From: Sphaerimonospora sp050942215
GTDB lineage: Bacteria > Actinomycetota > Actinomycetes > Streptosporangiales > Streptosporangiaceae
Length of the DNA: 64,000 nucleotides
Direction of reading: 5' to 3'
NCBI RefSeq assembly: GCF_050942215.1
Contig: NZ_CP192056.1
Coordinates: forward strand, 2,108,001 to 2,172,000
Position numbers and translations under genes: made by a program. Of the stretch, positions 47,701-56,254 are shown piece by piece (positions within the stretch are counted from its first letter, which is position 1; every line of letters begins with the position of its first letter). The notes beneath the pieces are model-generated. The model worked only from the letters and a program-made list of their open reading frames with translations, was not told the DNA's origin and did no database searches.

Positions 47701-49131
47701 TCAAGGGGAATCGAGGCCCCCGGCCAGCGCTTCCAGCGCGGCGGAGAACGCCTCGGCGGGCGGGCTCACCAGCCCCGCGCCCACCTGCCCGGTTCCGGCC
47801 ACACGCCCGGCGATCCCGGTGTTGACGACCGGCAGCAGCCCGGTCCGCGCCACCAGCGTGACGTCGATCCCGACGGGCGTTCCGCGGAATCCGAGACCGG
47901 GGATCTGGTACGCCGGATGCTCGGCCAGCGTGATCTCGTACATCGAGGTCGTGGCCGCCACCGCGTCGGCGACGTCGCCGCCGACGAACCGCACGATCGC
48001 CGGGGCCGCCGCCATCGCGAACCCGCCCAGCCCGGTCGTCTCTGTGATGGTGGAGTCGCCGATGTCGGGGTTGGCGTCGTCCGGGCCGTACGCGCCGAGG
48101 TAGAGGCCGTCCGGCACCCCGGCGGGGCCGGTGAACCACCGGTCGCCGAGCCCCGATATCTGAATCCCGAAATCGGTTCCGTTGCGCGCCATCGCCACGA
48201 CGAGGCTGGAGCCGGGAACGTTCCTGGCCGCGTCCGCGCTCACTTTCGCCGCCGCCATTCCCGCATTGAGGAAGAAATGATCATTTCCGTTGATGAAACG
48301 GAGCACCTCGGCGGCCCGGTCCGGCGCGGCCTCCACCACGGCGGGGGCGATCTCACGGACCAGCAGGGAGGTCGCCGCCCGGTTCCGGTTGTGCAGCTCG
48401 TCGCCCATCTGCAGGGCCTGCGCGATCAGTGTACGCAGGTCGATCGGCCCGCACCGCTCCAGCGCCGCCCGGAGCACCGGCCCCAGCACCTCGCCCATCC
48501 AGCGGAGCCGGTCGATCACCTCGGGGCCGTACGCGCCGTACCGCAGCACCTTGCCCAGGCCCTCGTTGAGCGAGCAGTACGCGGTGCCCCCGTGCTCGTC
48601 GTCGGCGATCTCCAGCATCCACATCGACGGGCTGACCAGGCCGGCCATCGGCCCGACCGTGCGGTGATGGTGACAGGAGTCGAGGGTGACGCCGGTGCCG
48701 GCTCCCGCGCCCCCGTCCGGTCCGCCGCCGGCCGCCAGGGCGACCTCGGCCTCCTCCGGGGTCCGGGCCAGCCCCTCGAACAGCATCGCGCCGATCAGCG
48801 CGCCCCGCATCGGCCCGGAGGCCCGGTCCCAGGTGATCGGCGGGCCGGCGTGGAAGAACGTGCCCGGCTCCAGGCCGAGGACCTCGCGGGCCGGCCGGAC
48901 GCCGACGAGCATCGGCCTGGCCGACAGCAGCCTGCCGACGGCGATCTCGTTGGCGCGCTCGCGGCGCGGGTCGGCCAGCACCCTCGCCAGGAGGCCGGCG
49001 GAAACCCCGGCCATCGGGGGACGCCAGTCCACCCCGGTCCTCGGTACGGCCTGCCGGTCCAGGGACTCGGCGAGGATCCCGGCCCCCACGGTGATCACGT
49101 GGGGCTCGCCGGTCAGCATCGAGAGGGTCAT
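47701..49131 (-). CDS. DUF1116 protein (AllG/YlbE-like carbamoyltransferase subunit)
   Basis: 476-residue protein of the DUF1116 family. Conserved stretches: PITWDRASGPMRGALIGAM, TLDSCHHHRTVGPMAGLVSP (histidine cluster), INGNDHFFLNAGMAAAK and RNGTDFGIQISGLGDRWF. The E. coli homologue (YlbE/AllG) is part of the AllFGH oxamate carbamoyltransferase that splits oxalurate to oxamate and carbamoyl phosphate. ATG at 49131 follows CGGAGGAAGCG, 12 bp past the fdrA stop, so the gene is in the same operon. Exact substrate here unproven. Confidence 0.85.
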   Translation of the reverse strand: MTLSMLTGEPHVITVGAGILAESLDRQAVPRTGVDWRPPMAGVSAGLLARVLADPRRERANEIAVGRLLSARPMLVGVRPAREVLGLEPGTFFHAGPPITWDRASGPMRGALIGAMLFEGLARTPEEAEVALAAGGGPDGGAGAGTGVTLDSCHHHRTVGPMAGLVSPSMWMLEIADDEHGGTAYCSLNEGLGKVLRYGAYGPEVIDRLRWMGEVLGPVLRAALERCGPIDLRTLIAQALQMGDELHNRNRAATSLLVREIAPAVVEAAPDRAAEVLRFINGNDHFFLNAGMAAAKVSADAARNVPGSSLVVAMARNGTDFGIQISGLGDRWFTGPAGVPDGLYLGAYGPDDANPDIGDSTITETTGLGGFAMAAAPAIVRFVGGDVADAVAATTSMYEITLAEHPAYQIPGLGFRGTPVGIDVTLVARTGLLPVVNTGIAGRVAGTGQVGAGLVSPPAEAFSAALEALAGGLDSP

Positions 49132-49143
49132 CGCTTCCTCCGG

Positions 49144-50670
49144 TCAGGGTACGGCCAGGCGCGCGGCGTGCCGGGCCGCCGCCGCGTTGGAGGTGAACAC
49201 GGCGGCCCCGGCCTCGTTGAGCCGGGCGGCCTGGGCGCGCAGGCCCTGCGGGTCGCCGTCGGTGCCGACGAGCGCGACCACCGCGGCCACGCCCCGGCCG
49301 ACGGCCCGCGCGAGCGCGGGCGCCAGCGATGCGGCCGGGTCGGGGTCGGCGCCGTGGCCCAGCACGACGTCGAGCAGCACGACGCCACGGTCCACGGCGG
49401 CGAGCGCCTCCAGGCGCAGCGCGGGGTCGATCATCGGGTGGGCGCGGCCCCGGGTGTACTCGTCCGCGCCGAAGTCGACGAACCGCGCTGTCTCGAAGCC
49501 GGGGGGCTGGTCCGTCCCGGAGCCGGGGGGCCGGTCCGTCCCGAGCATCGCCCGGACGATCAGCTCAGCCTCGGTGCACAGCGTGCCGCCCGAATAGAGC
49601 CCGTGCAGCGGGCCGCCGCCCTGTGCCGCCTGAGAAGCCTGTGCCGCCTGAGAAGCCTGTGCCGCCTGAGAAGCCCGTGCCGCCTGAGAAGCCTGTGCGG
49701 TCTCAGAGGCTTGGGGGGCCGGCCAGTGCGGCCACTCGGGGACGGGGAGGCCGAGCGCGCTCAGCGCCTTCTCCGCCGCCGCCGTCAGGTCGTCCTGCCC
49801 CGGCCCGAGCAGCGCGGTGACGACCGGCTTGGCGAGACCCCCGTCGCCGAAGACACAGTCCCGTACGGCCCGGGCCACCTCGGGGGCGGGCGGTTTGGAG
49901 ATCAGCACGATGAGCTCGGTTGCGGGGTCGGCGTCGAGCGCGCGCAGGGCCTGGACGGTGGAACGCCCGCCGACCTCGGCGGACAGATCGCGCCCGCCCA
50001 CGCCGAGCACGTGGCCGACCCCCACCCCGGCGAGGTCGAGCAGGCACGTCACCTGCTGGGCGCCGGTGCCGGAGGCGGCCACCACGCCGACCGGGCCGGG
50101 CCGCAGCACGTTGGCGAAGCCCAGGCCGGCACCGCCGATCACCGCGGTGCCGCAGTCGGGGCCCATCACGAGGACGCCGCGCTCGCCCGCGCGGTCCTTG
50201 AGCAGGATCTCCTGATCGACGGGCATGTTGTCGCTGAAGACCATGACCGACAGCCCGGCCTCGACCGCGTCCATCGCCTCGGCGAAGGCGTGCTCGCCGG
50301 GGACGCTCACCAGGGCCACGGTCGCCTCTGCCGACCTCGCCGCCGAGCGCGTGGTGCGGGGGAGCGCGCCGGGCCCGGCCGCGCCGGATCCGGATCCGGC
50401 CGCCCGCTCGGAGAGCTGAAACTCCAGGTCGGCGGCGGCCGCCGCCAGTTCGTCCCCGTCCCCGGCCCTGATCGCGATCAGCAGGTCTCCGGGCGTCGCG
50501 GTGGCCGGTACGGCGAAGCCGAGGTCGCGCGCCATCTCGACGTTGAGCCCCGTCGCCATCGCGACGAGGGCCACGCTCACACCAGGCCGTGCGCTCAGCG
50601 CCCGGCTCACGCGCATCAGGCTCACCGAGTCGCGGTAGACCCCGGCGCGCACTTCCACCAGATCGTTCAA
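49144..50670 (-). CDS. FdrA-family protein (AllF-like, succinyl-CoA-ligase fold)
   Basis: 508 residues, two acyl-CoA-synthetase-like halves joined by a repeat linker. Motifs: VYRDSVSLMRVSRALSARPG at the start, VMVFSDNMPVDQEILLK, VMGPDCGTAVIGGAGLGFAN (phosphate/nucleotide loop) and GGRDLSAEVGG; in the C-terminal half GLYSGGTLCTEAELI and VVLLDVVLGHGADPDPA. The TTG start overlaps the DUF2877 stop by 4 nt. The half-linker holds (A/Q)ASQAA-type repeats. FdrA acts with DUF1116 and DUF2877 proteins as an oxamate carbamoyltransferase in E. coli. Confidence 0.86.
   Translation of the reverse strand: MNDLVEVRAGVYRDSVSLMRVSRALSARPGVSVALVAMATGLNVEMARDLGFAVPATATPGDLLIAIRAGDGDELAAAAADLEFQLSERAAGSGSGAAGPGALPRTTRSAARSAEATVALVSVPGEHAFAEAMDAVEAGLSVMVFSDNMPVDQEILLKDRAGERGVLVMGPDCGTAVIGGAGLGFANVLRPGPVGVVAASGTGAQQVTCLLDLAGVGVGHVLGVGGRDLSAEVGGRSTVQALRALDADPATELIVLISKPPAPEVARAVRDCVFGDGGLAKPVVTALLGPGQDDLTAAAEKALSALGLPVPEWPHWPAPQASETAQASQAARASQAAQASQAAQASQAAQGGGPLHGLYSGGTLCTEAELIVRAMLGTDRPPGSGTDQPPGFETARFVDFGADEYTRGRAHPMIDPALRLEALAAVDRGVVLLDVVLGHGADPDPAASLAPALARAVGRGVAAVVALVGTDGDPQGLRAQAARLNEAGAAVFTSNAAAARHAARLAVP
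49622..49711. repeat. 18-bp tandem repeats inside the FdrA-like gene
   Basis: Five copies of an 18-bp unit tgtgccgcctgagaagcc (three perfect, the fourth with one change, the last diverged), in frame, encoding a six-residue AQASQA-type linker between the two halves of the protein. Likely to vary in number between strains. Confidence 0.85.
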
Positions 50671-51533
50671 GAACGCTCCCTCTGGGACAGGACGGCGGAC
50701 AGGCCGATGCGGATGCCCAGCAGCATGTCGGCGCCCGAGGTGTGGCCGAGGCGCAGCAGACGGTGGATCGCCGGCCGCAGCGGCTGGAGACCGGTGATGC
50801 CGCGCAGCACCCCCACCACCTCGGGACCGGCCTGGCCGTGCGCCGCGCAGTGGAGCAGGGTGGCCGAGATCGGCGTCGTGCGGGCGCGTGCGTCGTAGGT
50901 CACCGCGGCCGCGAGCCAGTCGGCCAGCCACACGGCGCCGGGCGCGTTCGCCGCCCGGCCCAGGTGCCGCAGCGTGACCAGCAGCCCCGACAGCATGTCG
51001 TCGCCGCTCGGGGTCAGCCCCGGGCCCAGCCCGATGAGCCCCTCCGCGGCCGTGACCCCGTCGACCAGGGATCCGGCCAGGCAGCCCCGCGCCAGCAGGG
51101 CCGGCGCACCGGCCGGGTCAAGTCCCGGCCGTCGGGGCGACCTGGTGCCGATCTCGTCGAGCACGGCCAGGGCGGCGGGCAGCCGTGCCGGGTCGGCGGC
51201 GCCCAGCGGCGGCGCCGGATCCCACCATCGGCGGATTCCGATCTCCAGCGCGCCCACCCCGACGGCCCCGTCGCCCGCCCAGCCCTCGTCTCCCGGCGAG
51301 ATCCCGGCCAGCGGTTCGCCAAGCACGACGGCGTTGGGCAGCCGGCTGGCCTCCCCGGTCACGACCGCGATGACGTGCGGCTCGGTCTCGCTCCTGACCT
51401 CCAGGTAGACCGCGAGCGGGAAGGCGGCCAGCACGCGGGCGGGCCGGCGCGGCGACTCCAGCGTGGGGCGCAGGGCGGCACTCGCCGCCCCGGCCACCCG
51501 CGTCACCCTCCGAGTGCGCGTGCCAACGGTCAC
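50667..51533 (-). CDS. DUF2877 protein (AllH/YlbF-like)
   Basis: 288 residues; first gene of the AllHFG-like operon. Family signature LIGLGPGLTPSGDDMLSGLL and, near the end, LGHTSGADMLLGI. GTG at 51533 follows GGGGAGGTCCG. The longer open frame upstream is not supported. In E. coli the DUF2877 protein (YlbF/AllH) is the small partner of the oxamate carbamoyltransferase. Stop overlaps fdrA by 4 nt. Divergent from pucR. Confidence 0.85.
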   Translation of the reverse strand: MTVGTRTRRVTRVAGAASAALRPTLESPRRPARVLAAFPLAVYLEVRSETEPHVIAVVTGEASRLPNAVVLGEPLAGISPGDEGWAGDGAVGVGALEIGIRRWWDPAPPLGAADPARLPAALAVLDEIGTRSPRRPGLDPAGAPALLARGCLAGSLVDGVTAAEGLIGLGPGLTPSGDDMLSGLLVTLRHLGRAANAPGAVWLADWLAAAVTYDARARTTPISATLLHCAAHGQAGPEVVGVLRGITGLQPLRPAIHRLLRLGHTSGADMLLGIRIGLSAVLSQRERS

Positions 51534-51607
51534 CGGACCTCCCCACCCAGTCGGTCGTCTGCTGCCGACGCTAAAGCGCCGTCGGCGGGGCACGTACGGA
51601 GAAAGAT

Positions 51608-51632
51608 GCCAACAGTGCGGCGAATGCTTGGC
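51608..51632. promoter_or_regulatory. Candidate operator between the AllH-like gene and pucR
   Basis: GCCAA (51608-51612) and TTGGC (51628-51632) form an inverted pair 25 bp across, inside the 136-bp divergent gap, and a related TTTGGC lies in the pucR-permease gap near 53265. This could be a PucR-type site, but the arms are short. Confidence 0.3.
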
Positions 51633-51669
51633 TCTTCCTGACAGGAGGGTCTTCGGGCACAATCTGCCC

Positions 51670-53262
51670 ATGAAGAACGACCCGGCCCCCCCGGCGATGC
51701 GGCTGGCCAGCACCGGAACGATCCTGTACGGAGTGTCGGTCGGCGAGGTGCTCGGGGTGTCGACCCTCGCGGAGGCACGGCTGATCGCGGGCGGCGGCGG
51801 CCTCGACCGCATCGTCCAGCGGCTCAACGTCATGGAGGTGCCCGACATCCTCGCCTGGGTGAAGCCGCACGAGCTGCTGCTCACCACCGGCTACCCGCTG
51901 CGCAACACCCCCCAGTCGCTGGACCGCCTGGTGACCGACCTCGACGAGCGGGGCCTGTCCGCCCTGGCCATCAAGCTCGGGCGCTACCTGGACGAGCTGC
52001 CCGGTGAGATGGCCGAGCAGGCCGACCGGCTCGGCTTCCCGCTGATCCTGCTCCCCAACGACGTCGCCTTCGACGACATCCTCAACCAGGTGCTCACCGA
52101 CATCCTCAACCGCCAGGCCGCGACCCTCGCACGCACGGAGGAGGCGCACCGCGCACTCGTGCAGATCGTGCTCGCCGGGGGCGGAATGCGCGAGGTGGCC
52201 GCCGAGGTGGCCGGGCTGCTCCAGGTGGCCGTGGCCCTGATCGACGCCTCCGGCCGGATCCTCGTCACGGCCGGCGAGGCGGAGCAGGTCGCGATGCTGC
52301 GCGAGGACCTGGCCGCGCTGCGCGAGGGCCGGGCCTCCGGCGGCGAGCACTGCACCGCCGTGCCCGTGGTCGCCGGGGGCCACCATCACGGCAAGATCGT
52401 CGCGTACGCCGCCGCCGGCCCCCTCTCCCCCAGCGACATAGGAATCCTCGAACGCGCGGCGACCGTCGCCGCCCTGGTCATCACCCGGCAGGAGGCGGTC
52501 ACCGCGGTCGAGAGCAAATATCGCGCCGACTTCCTCAGAGACGTGCTCACCGGCCGCGGCGGAACCAGGGTGGCCGAGCGGGCCAGGGCGTTCGGATGGG
52601 ACCTCGAACGCCGGGTGAGCGTGGTCGTGGCCGAGATCGACCCGGAGACCGACGAGCGGCCGGTGCAGGACCGGATGCTCGCCGCCTGGCAGTCCGCTGT
52701 GCGCCGGCACGACCCGCGCGCCGCCGTCGCCGGGTTCTCGCACGAGGTGGTCGCGATCGTCGGGGCCGCGGTCGACACGACCAGGCTCGCCCGCGACGCG
52801 CTCGCCGCGGTCTCCGACGGCACGTTCTCCACCGGGTTCAGCCGCGTCGCCGAGGGCCACGACGCGATCCCGGCGGCGTACGGCCAGGCGCTGAAGGCCG
52901 CGCGGGTGGGCCGCCAGCTCCACGGCGCCGGGGCGGTCGCGCACTTCGACGAGCTGGGCGTCTACCGGCTGCTCTCGCTGGTGAGCGACACCGGCGAACT
53001 GCACGCGTTCGTGCGCGAGACGCTGGGCTCACTCGCCGGGGACGACGACGCGGAGAACGCCGACCTGCGGCGCACCCTGCAGATGCTGCTGGACACCAAC
53101 CTCAACGTCGCGGAGACCGCACGCAGGCTGCACTTCCACTACAACACGCTCCGCTACCGCATCGGGAAGCTGGAACGCATGCTGGGCAACTTCACCGAGG
53201 ACGCTCATCTCCGGCTCAATCTCACGCTGGCTCTGCACGTACTGCGTATGCGGGGCATCTGA
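51670..53262 (+). CDS. PucR-family transcriptional regulator
   Basis: 530-residue regulator of purine or nitrogen catabolism. N-terminal PucR domain (about 20-150: GVSVGEVLGVSTLAEARLIAGG, KPHELLLTTGYPLRNTP), a GAF-like and CdaR-type middle, and the C-terminal HTH_30 (NLNVAETARRLHFHYNTLRYRIGKLE in outline). ATG at 51670 sits in the divergent gap shared with the AllHFG-like operon, and the permease and molybdenum-hydroxylase genes follow on the same strand. It probably senses a pathway intermediate and controls both sides. Confidence 0.9.
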   Translation: MKNDPAPPAMRLASTGTILYGVSVGEVLGVSTLAEARLIAGGGGLDRIVQRLNVMEVPDILAWVKPHELLLTTGYPLRNTPQSLDRLVTDLDERGLSALAIKLGRYLDELPGEMAEQADRLGFPLILLPNDVAFDDILNQVLTDILNRQAATLARTEEAHRALVQIVLAGGGMREVAAEVAGLLQVAVALIDASGRILVTAGEAEQVAMLREDLAALREGRASGGEHCTAVPVVAGGHHHGKIVAYAAAGPLSPSDIGILERAATVAALVITRQEAVTAVESKYRADFLRDVLTGRGGTRVAERARAFGWDLERRVSVVVAEIDPETDERPVQDRMLAAWQSAVRRHDPRAAVAGFSHEVVAIVGAAVDTTRLARDALAAVSDGTFSTGFSRVAEGHDAIPAAYGQALKAARVGRQLHGAGAVAHFDELGVYRLLSLVSDTGELHAFVRETLGSLAGDDDAENADLRRTLQMLLDTNLNVAETARRLHFHYNTLRYRIGKLERMLGNFTEDAHLRLNLTLALHVLRMRGI

Positions 53263-53372
53263 GTTTGGCAGATCATGCCCATGTCTATGTGGTCGGCCAG
53301 ACCTAAAGTGCCCCAAACGGTCGAGTGCGGGTGGCCGCCGGCCCATGGCCCGTTACCCCGAAGGGGCTACAT

Positions 53373-54755
53373 ATGGCTCTGAAATGGAAAGTACACGGCG
53401 ACGGGAGAAATCTCGCGCCGGGTGAAGTAGTCAAGCCCGACGAGCGTCTGAGCTGGCCGCGCACGGTCGGCATCGGCGCCCAGCACGTCATCGCGATGTT
53501 CGGCGCCACATTCGTGTTCCCCCTCGTCATGGGACTCGACCCCAACGTCGCAGTGATGATGTCGGGTGTCGCGACGATCATTTTCCTGCTCATCGTGCAG
53601 GGCAAGATCCCCAGCTATCTCGGCACGTCGGCCTCGTTCGTGGGCGGCGTGGTGGCGATCCGCGCCGCCGGGGGCGACAGCGCCTCGGTCACCGGCGCGA
53701 TCCTCGTCGTCGGCGTGGTGGTGGTCGCCATCGGCGTGGCGATCCACTTCCTCGGCGTCCAGATCATCCACCGGCTGTTCCCGCCGGTGGTGACCGGCGC
53801 GGTGGTCATGCTGATCGGCTTCGGCCTCGCCTACGTGGTGGCCGACGTCTACTGGCCCCAGGACCCCTGGATCGCCCTGATCACGATGATCGCGACCTTC
53901 CTGATCATCGCGCTCTTCCGCGGGTTCCTCGGCCGGGTCGGCGTCCTGCTCGGACTGGTCTTCGGGTACGCCGTGTCCTGGATCGCCGACGTGGTCTTCG
54001 GGAACATCACCGCCTTCAACGCGGGCACCGGCGAGGTCGACACCCATCCCCGGGTGAGCTTCCAGAGCGTGATCGACGCGGACTGGATCGGACTGCCGAA
54101 CTTCCACGCGCCGTCCTTCCAGGTGTCGGCGGTCGTGCTCGTGCTGCCCGCGGTGATCGCCCTCGTCGCGGAGAACGTCGGCCACGTCAAGGCCGTCGGC
54201 GAGATGACCGGCACCGACGTCGACCCCCAGATGGGCAAGGCGATCGCGGCCGACGGCGTCGGCACCGTGCTCGCCAGCGCGGTCGGCGGCTCGCCGACCA
54301 CCACCTACGCCGAGAACATCGGTGTCATGGCCGCCACCAGGGTGTACTCGACCGCCGCCTACTACGTCGCGGCGGTCATCGCGATCCTGTTCGGTCTGTG
54401 CCCGAAGTTCGGCGCGCTCATCGCCGCCACGCCCGGCGGCGTGCTCGGCGGCATCACGGTCATCCTCTACGGCATGATCGGCCTGCTCGGCGCGAAGATC
54501 TGGATCGAGAGCCGGGTGGACTTCGCCGATCCGATCAACATGCTGCCGGTCGGCGCGGGCGTCATCCTCGCCATCGGCCCGGTCACCCACCACGTCACCG
54601 ACGACTTCTCACTCGCCGGCATCGCGCTCGGCACCATCGTGGTACTTGGTGGATATCACCTGCTCCGCGCCATCGGGCGCGGACCGGCGAAGGAGGCATC
54701 CGGTGGACAGAGCGGAGTGCGACGGGATCCGGAACAGGACCCGGCGACCGGCTGA
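53373..54755 (+). CDS. NCS2 uracil/xanthine permease
   Basis: 460-residue nucleobase:cation symporter-2 with about 14 membrane helices. NCS2 motifs: GAQHVIAMFGATFVFP early, VAENVGHVKAVGEMTG (proton/substrate site) and GGSPTTTYAENIGVMAATR. The sequence is closest by eye to UraA/RutG-type pyrimidine or xanthine carriers. ATG at 53373 lies in an ATATG context with a weak AAGGGG upstream. Between pucR and a molybdenum hydroxylase, so it likely brings in the nucleobase to be oxidised. Confidence 0.9.
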   Translation: MALKWKVHGDGRNLAPGEVVKPDERLSWPRTVGIGAQHVIAMFGATFVFPLVMGLDPNVAVMMSGVATIIFLLIVQGKIPSYLGTSASFVGGVVAIRAAGGDSASVTGAILVVGVVVVAIGVAIHFLGVQIIHRLFPPVVTGAVVMLIGFGLAYVVADVYWPQDPWIALITMIATFLIIALFRGFLGRVGVLLGLVFGYAVSWIADVVFGNITAFNAGTGEVDTHPRVSFQSVIDADWIGLPNFHAPSFQVSAVVLVLPAVIALVAENVGHVKAVGEMTGTDVDPQMGKAIAADGVGTVLASAVGGSPTTTYAENIGVMAATRVYSTAAYYVAAVIAILFGLCPKFGALIAATPGGVLGGITVILYGMIGLLGAKIWIESRVDFADPINMLPVGAGVILAIGPVTHHVTDDFSLAGIALGTIVVLGGYHLLRAIGRGPAKEASGGQSGVRRDPEQDPATG

Positions 54756-54803
54756 GCCCTGGCAGATTGAGCTGGGGCCGGTCGAGCCAAGGGTCGCGAA
54801 CCG

Positions 54804-55760
54804 GTGAAACCGTCTCCGTTCGACTATCACGCTCCGGCCGGCCTGGACGAGGCGCTCGACGTCCTCGCCCGGGTCGGCCCGGACGGCGGCAAGGTCCTGG
54901 CCGGCGGCCAGAGCCTGATCCCGCTGCTCAACATGCGGCTGGCCGCGCCGGCGCACCTCGTCGACATCAACCGGGTGGCCTGCCTGGACACGATCGAGGC
55001 CGGGCCGGAAGGCGTCCGCGTGGGCGCGCTGGCCCGGCACGCCGCCGTCGAGCGGTCCCGCCCGGCGGCGGCCGTGCAGCCGCTGCTCGGCCAGGCGCTG
55101 CGGCTGGTCGCCCATCCGGTGATCCGCAATCGGGGGACCGTGGTCGGCAGCCTCGTCCACGCCGACCCCTCCGCCGAGATGCCCGCCGTCCTGGCCCTGC
55201 TCGGAGGTTCCGTACGGCTCGCGCACCGGGGCGGCGAGCGCGAGGTGGCGGCGTCGGAGTTCTTCACCGGGCCGATGGAGTCGGCCGCTGCGCCGGGGGA
55301 GCTCGCCGTCTCGGCGTTCTTCCCGGCGCTGCCGCCGTGGTCGGGCACGGCGTTCCACGAGGTGGCCAGGCGGCACGGCGACTACGCGATGGCCGGGGTG
55401 GCCGCCGTCGTGACGCTGGACGAGGACCTCCGCGTCGCGGCGGCCCGGGTCGCCTGCATCAGCGTGGGGCCGGTCCCGATGGTCGTGGACGTCACGGCGG
55501 CCTGCGGCGGCCGCCCGGTCGCCCCCGCGGGCCGGACCGTGCCGGGCCGGAGCGGGCCGGACTGGGACGGGGCGGCGGCGGCCGTACGCGACCTGATCGA
55601 GCCGGAGGACGACATCCACGCGACCGCCGACTACCGCCGGCATCTCACCGGCGTGCTCGCCGTACGGGCACTGCGCGATGCCGCCGAGGGAGTGGCCGCC
55701 GAGGGAGTGGCCGCCGAGGGAGCCGCCGCCGCGTGGGCGGCCGGTGAGGGAGAGAGATGA
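54804..55760 (+). CDS. Molybdenum hydroxylase, FAD subunit (CoxM type)
   Basis: 318-residue FAD-binding medium subunit. LAGGQSLIPLLNMRL (FAD motif 1) and RNRGTVVGSLVHADPSAEM (FAD motif 2) are clear; PLL and the C-terminal CO-dehydrogenase-flavoprotein domain follow. The extreme C-terminus has three 15-bp in-frame repeats (AAEGV). GTG at 54804 follows the permease by 48 bp. The stop overlaps the next subunit by 4 nt. Membership is clear; substrate not. Confidence 0.9.
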   Translation: MKPSPFDYHAPAGLDEALDVLARVGPDGGKVLAGGQSLIPLLNMRLAAPAHLVDINRVACLDTIEAGPEGVRVGALARHAAVERSRPAAAVQPLLGQALRLVAHPVIRNRGTVVGSLVHADPSAEMPAVLALLGGSVRLAHRGGEREVAASEFFTGPMESAAAPGELAVSAFFPALPPWSGTAFHEVARRHGDYAMAGVAAVVTLDEDLRVAAARVACISVGPVPMVVDVTAACGGRPVAPAGRTVPGRSGPDWDGAAAAVRDLIEPEDDIHATADYRRHLTGVLAVRALRDAAEGVAAEGVAAEGAAAAWAAGEGER

Positions 55761-56254
55761 ATCACCCGATCACGCTGACCGTCAACGGCGTTCTGCGGGA
55801 GGCGACGGTGCCGGCGCGGCGGCTGCTGTCGGACTGTCTGCGCCACGACCTGGGCCTGACCGGCACCCACGTGGGCTGCGAGCACGGGGTGTGCGGTGCT
55901 TGCACGGTGCTGCTGGACGGTGAGCCGGTCCGCTCGTGCCTGATGTTCGCGGTGACCGCGGACGGCCACGAGATCACCACGGTCGAGGGGCTCGCGGCGG
56001 CCGACGGCGCGCTGTCGCCGGTGCAGCGGGGCTTCGCCGAGTGCCACGGCCTGCAGTGCGGCTTCTGCACCCCCGGCTTCCTGTGCACGGTCACCGCCTT
56101 CCTGCGCGAGAACGCAGCGCCCACCGACGAGGAGGTGGTCGAGGCGATATCCGGGAACCTGTGCCGCTGCACCGGCTACCAGAACATCATCAAGGCGGTC
56201 CACCGCGCCGCCGAGATCCAGGCCGAGACTCAGGGCGGGGAGGCGGGCCGGTGA
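55757..56254 (+). CDS. Molybdenum hydroxylase, 2Fe-2S subunit (CoxS type)
   Basis: 165 residues; small subunit with two [2Fe-2S] clusters. Plant-type ferredoxin motif CEHGVCGACTVLLDG and the helical cluster CGFCTPG ... CRCTGYQNI are intact. ATG overlaps the FAD-subunit stop (ATGA) and its stop overlaps the catalytic subunit start (GTGA), so the three subunits are co-translated in M-S-L order. Confidence 0.94.
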   Translation: MNHPITLTVNGVLREATVPARRLLSDCLRHDLGLTGTHVGCEHGVCGACTVLLDGEPVRSCLMFAVTADGHEITTVEGLAAADGALSPVQRGFAECHGLQCGFCTPGFLCTVTAFLRENAAPTDEEVVEAISGNLCRCTGYQNIIKAVHRAAEIQAETQGGEAGR

